Assembly: GCA_034436045.1 (NCBI GenBank)
Contig: DAOTVZ010000175.1
Coordinates: 1 to 54,238 of the forward strand
DNA from: H111-94 sp034436045
GTDB lineage: Bacteria > Chloroflexota > Ktedonobacteria > Ktedonobacterales > Ktedonobacteraceae
Length of the DNA: 54,238 bases
Direction of reading: 5' to 3'
The number at the start of each line of letters is the position of its first letter. Positions within the stretch are counted from its first letter, which is position 1. The notes below the pieces were generated by a model that saw only the letters and a program-made list of their open reading frames with translations, made no database searches and was not told the origin of the DNA. Positions 49,001 through 54,238 of the stretch are shown here, in pieces. The position numbers and the translations under genes were made by a program.

Positions 49001-49207
49001 CTGGCAATTATCGTGACTGACGCTGGTTTGCGTACAGATGAGGATGCTTACAAGTTGCGTCGGATGATGGTCGATAGCAATATTCAGTTGGTAACGAAGA
49101 TGAAGCAGGCTACGCTCTTTCTGAAAGCGCTGGCTCATAAGGATGTGCGGCATTTGCCGGTGTTGGCCTGGGATGAGTATGCAACGGTCCTATGTGGCAA
49201 GGTATAG
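46019..49207 (+). CDS. carB: Carbamoyl phosphate synthase large subunit (1062 aa)
   Basis: Uses two ATP-grasp halves to make carbamoyl phosphate from bicarbonate, ammonia and ATP. The halves begin with LLLGAGALKIGQAGEFDYSG and VAGSGPYRIGSSVEFDWTCV; ATP-grasp blocks include MVRAGFALGGQGSG and LVRPSYVLSGSAMNV. The C-terminal MGS-like allosteric domain (GIFLHVEGEEKQRALLKVLP onward) is present. Normal length. It overlaps carA by four bases (46019-46022) and ends before a strong terminator. Confidence 0.96.
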   Translation: MKEVRKVLLLGAGALKIGQAGEFDYSGSQALKALREEGIETVLINPNIATIQTSQLLADHVYFLPVTPFYVEQVIERERPDGILLSFGGQTALNCGIALCEQGILERYNVEILGTPVSAIILTEDREKFAQHLHAIDIPTPLSRSALTLQEALVIGEEIGFPVMVRAGFALGGQGSGVAHNLQELEQIVMRALSFAPQVLVEQYLHHYKEVEYEVVRDQYDNCITVCNMENMDPLGIHTGESIVVAPSQTLNNEEYHLLRTASIQIVRSLGIVGECNVQFALNPMRAEYYVIEVNARLSRSSALASKATGYPLAYVAAKLALGYSLTDLKNKVTGVTSACFEPSLDYLVVKIPRWDLEKFKGVEERIGTGMKSVGEVMGIGRGFEEAFQKAIRMLDQGYDGVCSSKAEKLFASREEIVQYLRVPTPKRVFALAQALRQGIAIDEIYELTGIDPWFLARIKHIVECEEALQQDVLLTPEHLLELKQVGLADRRIAELVGKQEGEVRALRKRFGIVPAIFQIDTLGAEFPSETNYLYLTYHGQHDDVAPLNAEGVIVAGSGPYRIGSSVEFDWTCVSTVEALKKYQKRAIVINCNPETVSTDYDVSDRLYFEELTFERMADIYEFEKPYGIILSVGGQTPNNRAQALASYGCHILGTGAMAIERAENRSAFSHLLDTLHIAQPAWASFSNLDALLAFAERVGYPVLVRPSYVLSGSAMNVCYTPEELVYYVQRAAAVSPEHPVAVSKFYEKAREVEFDAVAQRGEIKVFVISEHIENAGVHSGDATIVLPPHQLAPEVQERMVEIGREIALTLDITGPFNIQFLVKDGQVAVIEMNLRASRTFPFISKVTGVNFMEIFVDALFKEHVPTVAIPPLVFTAVKAPQFSFARLTGADPVLRVEMASTGEVACFGWDVEEAYVKALLAAGGTIPEKGIFLHVEGEEKQRALLKVLPFLRASGLPLYATATAYQILHEQGVIGSCLSVVEVRTCVREGLIDLAIIVTDAGLRTDEDAYKLRRMMVDSNIQLVTKMKQATLFLKALAHKDVRHLPVLAWDEYATVLCGKV

Positions 49208-49221
49208 ACTGTTGTGAGTAG

Positions 49222-49261
49222 GAGAACGACGGGTGTGTCTTTGTGGTCGCCCGTCGTTCTC
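49222..49261. terminator. Bidirectional terminator between carB and the response regulator
   Basis: GAGAACGACGGG (49222-49233) is perfectly complementary to CCCGTCGTTCTC (49250-49261), with two more pairs inside. It separates the convergent carAB operon and two-component operon. Confidence 0.85.
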
Positions 49262-49272
49262 AATGGAAAATT

Positions 49273-49986
49273 TTATTGTGGTTGTCCTATGGCGAGCTGG
49301 TAGCCGACGCCGACTTTGGTAAGAATATAGCGGGGATGAGCCGGGTCTGGCTCTATTTTGCGGCGTAAGCGGTTCACATTGACCTGGAGCATGTGGCTTT
49401 CGCCGATATATTCGCTGCCCCAGACATGTTCGAGCAGCAGGTCTTGTGTGACGACGCGACCGGCATTTTGGGCCAGGTAAGCGAGGATGCGATATTCGAT
49501 AGGGGTGAGAGAGATTTCCTTGCCGTTGAGGGTTACGATGTGCTGCGCATAATCAATACTTAGCTCGCCAATGGAGAAAACGTTGCGCATGGCGCTTTGC
49601 TCGTTGGTGGCGAAGTTGCTGCGACGCAGGACGGCGCGCACGCGAGCCAGCAGTTCATCGACGCTAAATGGCTTGGTGAGGTAATCATCGGCACCCAGGT
49701 CAAGGCCACGAACTTTGTCTTGATCCTGGCCGCGTGCGGTGATAATGATAATGGGGACAGATGAGAACTCGCGCACGCGCTGAGTGACGGTAAAGCCATC
49801 CATGTGAGGCATCATGACATCCAATAGCACGAGGTCAAGTGTATTGCGTTCAATTTGTTCCAGTGCCTGTCTACCGTCGCTGGCGGTAAGGACTTCATAG
49901 CCTTCGAATTGCAAGTTGCGAGCTATCAGGCGTAGCAACTGCGGATCATCGTCGGCGGTTAGAATGGTAGTTTTTCTGGCAGGCAT
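49273..49986 (-). CDS. OmpR/PhoB-type response regulator (237 aa)
   Basis: The receiver domain has the acidic pair DDD at 12-14, phosphoacceptor D56 in LVLLDVMMPHMDG and K105 in YLTKPF; the C-terminal winged helix has ISLTPIEYRILAYLAQNAGR and HMLQVNVNRLRRK. ATG 49986 has AAGGAG nine bases upstream, preferred to TTG 49995. The gene follows the histidine kinase at 50010 after 23 bases, so they form a two-component operon. Target genes are unknown. Confidence 0.93.
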   Translation of the reverse strand: MPARKTTILTADDDPQLLRLIARNLQFEGYEVLTASDGRQALEQIERNTLDLVLLDVMMPHMDGFTVTQRVREFSSVPIIIITARGQDQDKVRGLDLGADDYLTKPFSVDELLARVRAVLRRSNFATNEQSAMRNVFSIGELSIDYAQHIVTLNGKEISLTPIEYRILAYLAQNAGRVVTQDLLLEHVWGSEYIGESHMLQVNVNRLRRKIEPDPAHPRYILTKVGVGYQLAIGQPQ

Positions 49987-50009
49987 ATATATCAACTCCT
50001 TCTCTTCTG

Positions 50010-51527
50010 TTAGATATGTGAGCTGTTCTGATTAGATTCTACCCCATTTTCGGTGATAGGCAACAGGACATGGAAGGTGCTGCCTTTACCATATGTGCTG
50101 GTGGCCCAGATGAGGCCGTTGTGCAAAGAGACGATGCGTTTACAGATAGCCAATCCCAATCCGAGTCCATTTGTTTCGCGGGTCAGGCGGGTATCGACGC
50201 GATGGAAGCGTTCAAAGATACGTTCGAGGTGTGCGGGTGGGATGCCGATACCGTAATCACGAACCTGAATATGGACGAGATGTTTATATTGTTGTATTGG
50301 TAGCGGGTGCTGGGGTGTGGCTCCCCGTTCCATCAATAGTTGCTGTGCCTGAGGGTCATCGACGGCTAGGGGGCGCAGAGTTACATCGATATGTCCTTCT
50401 TCGGAGGAATAGAGAACGGCATTTTCCAGAAGATTATCGAATAATTCGCGCAGGCGGTGCCGGTCGGCATAGATAATGAGGCCATTTTCGGTAGCGCGTC
50501 CTTGTTGATCTTCTACGTAGAGCATAAAGGTGGGGTGGTGTCTACTCAGTGATGAGGCATCGGTATTTTGCACTAAAGGAGTGGTATTGTGGCCTTGAAA
50601 GCGTTGTTGCATGGAAATGATGGCTTCATGGGCTAGATGGGCCAGGTCAACATCGGTGTAGTCCAGGGTAATGGTATCAGTATCCAGTTGCGACATTTCC
50701 AGCAGACGATCGATGACGACGCTAAGTCGGTCGCTGGCCTGGTTAATAGCCAGGAGAAACTCGTGGCGTTCCTCGCGTGAGATGCGATGCTCGTGTCGTA
50801 ACAGGGTAGCGGCGTAGCCTTTAATGGAAGCCAGTGGACTGCGCAACTCGTGGCTCACAGTGGCTAGCAGTTCTGCCTTGAGCAGCTCCATTTCGCGGAT
50901 AGCCTGGTGATCGGCGAGGGCTTCGAGCGTTTGCATACGCTGGGTATGGAGGATATGTGCGATGGTGGCGGCGATAGCATCGTTCAATTGGGGGAGCAGA
51001 GCCAGGCTGCTGGTGGCCTGCTGGCGACTCTGCGGCCCTGACCATCCGAAGAGCAGGAAGGTAAGGAGCTTGTAGTCAGTATCTCTTTCCAGGTAGGGGT
51101 GGGTTGAGGTGCTCGATTGGCTTTCTGGCTCATCTAAGGGAGGAATGAACCAGAGTAACCAGTATTCGTGTTCTGATAGCTGATAGATGGTATTGCTTTG
51201 CGAGATGAGCCGGATGAAGAGTGCCATAGCCTCGTGTTCGTTCAAGTAGTGAAGGGCAAGAATATCGCGTGTGCCGCGTAGCTGTGTGGCCTGTTGTGTC
51301 TGCTGAACCCGCTCGACAAGGATGGAGGGAAATTGCAAAATGGCCCCCTGCTGGGCGTTGCAAGCTGATAGTAAGCGATGAAGAAGGGCATTAGTGACCG
51401 TATGTTGGGATAGAGCGGGGGATGACGGAACAGAGCCTACCAGGCGACTAATATGTGCCAGATCAATTAATGTATGAATTATCAAATCTTGCGAGGGATT
51501 CAACTCCTTTTCATCCTGTGCTACCAT
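50010..51527 (-). CDS. Soluble sensor histidine kinase (505 aa)
   Basis: No membrane segments: residues 1-~200 form a GAF-like cytoplasmic sensor region with unknown ligand. HisKA follows with phospho-acceptor H226 (ATVSHELRSPLASIKGYA), then N box LFDNLLENAVLYS, G1 VRDYGIGIP, F box and G2 TNGLGLGLAICKRIV. ATG 51527 has GAGG six bases upstream. It is the cognate kinase of the response regulator downstream. A 9-bp inverted repeat (51565-51591) lies in its promoter region. Confidence 0.92.
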   Translation of the reverse strand: MVAQDEKELNPSQDLIIHTLIDLAHISRLVGSVPSSPALSQHTVTNALLHRLLSACNAQQGAILQFPSILVERVQQTQQATQLRGTRDILALHYLNEHEAMALFIRLISQSNTIYQLSEHEYWLLWFIPPLDEPESQSSTSTHPYLERDTDYKLLTFLLFGWSGPQSRQQATSSLALLPQLNDAIAATIAHILHTQRMQTLEALADHQAIREMELLKAELLATVSHELRSPLASIKGYAATLLRHEHRISREERHEFLLAINQASDRLSVVIDRLLEMSQLDTDTITLDYTDVDLAHLAHEAIISMQQRFQGHNTTPLVQNTDASSLSRHHPTFMLYVEDQQGRATENGLIIYADRHRLRELFDNLLENAVLYSSEEGHIDVTLRPLAVDDPQAQQLLMERGATPQHPLPIQQYKHLVHIQVRDYGIGIPPAHLERIFERFHRVDTRLTRETNGLGLGLAICKRIVSLHNGLIWATSTYGKGSTFHVLLPITENGVESNQNSSHI

Positions 51528-51564
51528 CTCTATCCTCACTTTTAGAAGTATAATACACTTGAGG

Positions 51565-51591
51565 CGAGACAATAGACTTGTGATTGTCTCG
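51565..51591. repeat. 9-bp inverted repeat in the divergent kinase promoter region
   Basis: CGAGACAAT (51565-51573) is exactly complementary to ATTGTCTCG (51583-51591) around nine bases. It lies just upstream of a TATTAT -10-like element (minus strand, 51555-51550) for the two-component operon, an operator-like position. The remaining 51592-51877 contains the start region of the divergent kinase gene; no other feature was recognised. Confidence 0.45.
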
Positions 51592-51877
51592 TCGGTGTGT
51601 AGCTATCAATAAACGTGTAAGCCTGATGCCAGTATGTAGTCATCAGTCATGCCTCAATTATAAAGGGGAGGAGGTCACAAAGAAAGCACAGAGCGAAATG
51701 TTTTATCACAATCCAATCACAGAAAACTCAATCGAGAGGTAAGTTGTAAAAAATCCTTCCTTCTTGGGGATAATCAATGCTATCTATCTAGAGAGGACTT
51801 TTTTGGAGTTCGTTCATTGTATAGCTGTCTGAGTGTCGCCGCCTGGGAAGATGTATAGCGTAGGAGTATGTGGATAA

Positions 51878-54112
51878 ATGTCTGACGAGATAAGTAAGCA
51901 ACGTTCGATTGCGGAACGCTTTGCAGCTTTGAGTCAGATCGGTGTTGCTTTGATGAGCGAGCGGGACGAACGGCGTCTGCTCTTAATGATTGCAGAGACG
52001 GCACGTGATCTGACAGGGGCGAGTTTTGCCGCGTTTACATTGCGCCCAACTGATGAGTTGGGGCGTCCGACCGTCCCTTCGCAGGGCAATCTATTCCATC
52101 TGGCGGCGGTGGTGGGCGTGTCGCCGGAGCAAGAGAGGCTCTTTAAGGGCATGTCTCTGGGGGGTGAGGGGTTGCTGGCACCGATTTTTCGTTATGGAGT
52201 ACCTGTGCTGGTGGATGATGCGCTGGCGCATATGCGTGAGAGGGCAGGTGTAGTGTCAGCGGAGGGGAAAGGAGACGTTGTCCGTGATGTTGCTTTTGCC
52301 TATGCGCATGGACAGGTACCTTCTGAAGAGTTGCAGGCGCTGGGGGTGCCACGGGGGCATCCGGTGGTACGCAGTTTTCTAGGTGCGCCACTGCTGGCGC
52401 GTTCACAAGAGGTGATGGGTGGCTTATTGCTTGGGCATGTAGAGCCGGGACGTTTTACCAGAGAGGATGAAACGTTGCTGGTAGGTCTGGCGGCGCAGGC
52501 AGCGGTGGCGCTGGAGAATACGCGCCTGTATCGTTCGTTGGAGATGCGTGCCCAGGAGCTTGGAGCAATTTTTGAAAGTATCTCGGATGGTGTCACGGTG
52601 GTTGATGAGCTGGGTCACGTGTTAAAAGAGAATCGCACTGCGCGTATCCTGCGCGAACGCCTGGCGACTTTGCCCGACGGTGCCGACATATTAGAGCGTC
52701 TGCTCGTTGAGTCAGTGAAACGTTTGCTGTCCAGTGGTGCTACGCAAGGCACCTCGATACTGGCTGGAGAGGTGACTATTGATGAGAGGCAGTATGTAGT
52801 GAATGCGGCACCGCTCTATCGTACCAGCGGACCTCTTGTTCCTGATGGGGATGGTGAGGAGCAGGATATGTGGAGCGGGGCGATGCTGGGGGCGGTGATT
52901 ACCTGGCGTGATGTCACCGAAGCACGTCGTTTGCTTATTGAACGGCGTATCCATGCCGAAACGGAGGCGCGGCGTGCTTTGTTGCAACTTATTCTAGAAG
53001 AGTTGCCGGATAGCGTGTACCTGGTGCGTGGTGAGGATGCTCGGCTGGTGCTGGCGAATCGCGCGGTAGAGAAGGTGTGGGGAGCACGCTGGCCTGAAGG
53101 GATGCCTATGCGCGAGTTTCTTCGTGTGAACAACATTCGTATCTTTGGTGTTGATGGCAAACCGATGGCGGTAGAGGCACTGGCAACCTATCGGGCTGTG
53201 CAAAAAGGAGAGACGGTGCGTCATCATCAGGAGATTATTCGTCATGCTGATGGCACTGCGTTACCTGCGCAGGTCAATGCAGTTGCGCTCAAGGCCCGTG
53301 ACCTTAATATCGCACCGATTTCGGCTCTGCAAGGCGTGGATGGCAGCGAGCCAGCGGCGATTGTTGTCCACCAGGATGTGACGACGTTGAAAGAGGCAGA
53401 GCGCTTAAAAGACGAGTTTATTGGTATTGCGGCACACGAGTTGCGCAACCCGCTGGCGATTTTGAAGGGTTATGCACAGACGCTACTGGTGCAGACGGCG
53501 CGTGGACACGGGCCGGAGCTAGCTGACTGGCAAATGGAATCGCTGCAAAGTATCGACCAGGCGGCCACGCGGCTGGCTGAATTGACCGATGATTTGCTGG
53601 ATGTCACCCGTTTGCAGGCTGGTAGCCTTGCGCTGCATATCGAAGCTGTGGATCTGGTCAAGTTGACGCAGCGTGTAATTGCCCGTTTGCAGATGACTGC
53701 TCCGCAACATACGCTTACTGTGACCTGTCCATCTCAACCGCAGGTTGTCTATGTGGACTCGCGCCGGATGGAACAGGTACTGACAAATCTGGTAAATAAT
53801 GCTATCAAGTATAGCCCTGGTGGTGGTTCTATCGAAGTGACTGTTGTGGAAAATGCGGAGGCGAACAGTGTGGTGTTGAGTGTGCGCGATTACGGGATCG
53901 GCATTCCGGCAAAGCAGCAAGCGCGTATCTTTGGACGTTTTATGCGTGCAGATAACGCACAGGCACTCGGTATTGGTGGCACGGGGTTGGGCCTTTATCT
54001 GTGTCGTGGGCTGGTGGAGCAACTGGGAGGGCGTATCTGGTTTGAGTCAGTTGAAGGCAAGGGATCGACCTTCTATGTATCGCTACCTTATGCTTTATCG
54101 CCGTCGAAATGA
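51878..54112 (+). CDS. GAF-PAS sensor histidine kinase (744 aa)
   Basis: A soluble multi-domain kinase. Residues ~12-210 form a GAF domain (ERFAALSQIGVALMSERDER, later LVGLAAQAAVALENTRLYRS); two PAS-like domains follow (GAIFESISDGVTVVDELGHV and, at ~373, LILEELPDSVYLVRGEDARL). HisKA has H520 in FIGIAAHELRNPLAILKGYA; the HATPase has VLTNLVNNAIKYSPGGG, VRDYGIGIP and GGTGLGLYLCRGLVEQLGG. It stands divergent from the two-component operon and has no response regulator of its own nearby, so it may signal through the one at 49273 (inference). The ribosome binding site AGGAG is rather far from ATG 51878. Confidence 0.9.
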   Translation: MSDEISKQRSIAERFAALSQIGVALMSERDERRLLLMIAETARDLTGASFAAFTLRPTDELGRPTVPSQGNLFHLAAVVGVSPEQERLFKGMSLGGEGLLAPIFRYGVPVLVDDALAHMRERAGVVSAEGKGDVVRDVAFAYAHGQVPSEELQALGVPRGHPVVRSFLGAPLLARSQEVMGGLLLGHVEPGRFTREDETLLVGLAAQAAVALENTRLYRSLEMRAQELGAIFESISDGVTVVDELGHVLKENRTARILRERLATLPDGADILERLLVESVKRLLSSGATQGTSILAGEVTIDERQYVVNAAPLYRTSGPLVPDGDGEEQDMWSGAMLGAVITWRDVTEARRLLIERRIHAETEARRALLQLILEELPDSVYLVRGEDARLVLANRAVEKVWGARWPEGMPMREFLRVNNIRIFGVDGKPMAVEALATYRAVQKGETVRHHQEIIRHADGTALPAQVNAVALKARDLNIAPISALQGVDGSEPAAIVVHQDVTTLKEAERLKDEFIGIAAHELRNPLAILKGYAQTLLVQTARGHGPELADWQMESLQSIDQAATRLAELTDDLLDVTRLQAGSLALHIEAVDLVKLTQRVIARLQMTAPQHTLTVTCPSQPQVVYVDSRRMEQVLTNLVNNAIKYSPGGGSIEVTVVENAEANSVVLSVRDYGIGIPAKQQARIFGRFMRADNAQALGIGGTGLGLYLCRGLVEQLGGRIWFESVEGKGSTFYVSLPYALSPSK

Positions 54113-54132
54113 AGCAGGGCTGTTGCAAAGTC

Positions 54133-54219
54133 GGGAATAAAATCAGAAGAATGGGAATAAAAAGAACCTTTCGCACGATATGAATGATTGAAACAGGATC
54201 ATCAGACGAACGAAAGGTT
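54133..54219. repeat. Short direct and inverted repeats at the right edge
   Basis: GGGAATAAAA occurs at 54133-54142 and again at 54153-54162. AACCTTTCG (54165-54173) is complementary to CGAAAGGTT (54211-54219) across 37 bases. This may be a weak terminator of the kinase gene or the edge of a repeat continuing beyond the window. Confidence 0.35.
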
Positions 54220-54238
54220 TCTCCATGCAAGATAGAAC

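Noticed and set aside
1..54238. CRISPR array, insertion sequence with transposase, or rRNA genes
   Set aside because: No regularly spaced identical repeats of CRISPR length, no transposase-like protein and no rRNA sequence were seen.

Overview
The window reads as a chromosomal stretch of a soil-type, spore- or filament-forming Chloroflexota bacterium of the Ktedonobacteria kind. This is an inference from gene content and style: a form II aerobic carbon-monoxide-dehydrogenase-like (cox) cluster, many soluble sensor kinases, an FHA/kinase-like protein, a LytR-CpsA-Psr protein, a MurJ with a long Pro/Gln-rich N-terminus, a NACHT ATPase with an HTH, and T-box control of a biosynthetic operon. No species-level marker is present. 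The first ~4.6 kb looks visibly more AT-rich than the rest (impression, not computed) and is probably an accessory island.

Layout. 1-4200: small Cys-rich proteins, then an apparent three-gene operon (HTH regulator, XRE-NACHT ATPase, YfbR-like HD nucleotidase overlapping the NACHT stop codon), preceded by helically phased AGATCA repeats and an operator-like inverted repeat. 4600-10414: aldehyde dehydrogenase and CrtI-type desaturase (possibly carotenoid modification), a membrane-anchored alpha/beta hydrolase, and a coiled-coil membrane protein. 10486-16009: a disulfide oxidoreductase, zwf, a CsbD-like protein and oligoendopeptidase F. 16242-25272: cell-surface functions (GT2 glycosyltransferase with a CysRS-like N-terminal segment, mannose-1-phosphate guanylyltransferase, MurJ, LCP ligase) with homoserine dehydrogenase and an FHA pseudokinase between them. 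25428-34338: the molybdenum hydroxylase cluster on the minus strand (coxS, coxL, coxM, an M29 aminopeptidase, coxD, coxE, two unequal XdhC proteins). 34898-36187: two lipoproteins, one a cupredoxin. 36563-36636: tRNA-Glu(CUC). 36805-42378: beta-phosphoglucomutase plus GH65 phosphorylase, a VOC dioxygenase-like protein, an alpha/beta hydrolase and a sirtuin. 42445-49207: divergent purK-purE and carA-carB, the latter behind a T-box riboswitch whose specifier reads as CGC (Arg). 49273-54112: a two-component pair and a divergent GAF/PAS histidine kinase.

The genes work together in several units. The cox unit builds and matures a Mo-hydroxylase (S/L/M subunits; MoxR ATPase plus VWA protein and XdhC proteins for cofactor insertion). 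The GH65 phosphorylase releases a sugar 1-phosphate that the co-transcribed beta-phosphoglucomutase would convert to glucose 6-phosphate, feeding zwf. The purKE/carAB divergon joins purine synthesis to carbamoyl phosphate synthesis, the latter tuned by uncharged tRNA-Arg.

The most interesting candidates for undescribed biology are the NACHT-HD nucleotidase operon with its elaborate control region (possible anti-phage, nucleotide-depleting system), the Arg T-box on carAB, a heavily structured ~130-nt intergenic region at 17456-17588, the GT2 fusion, and a MITE-like inverted repeat at 6339-6433.
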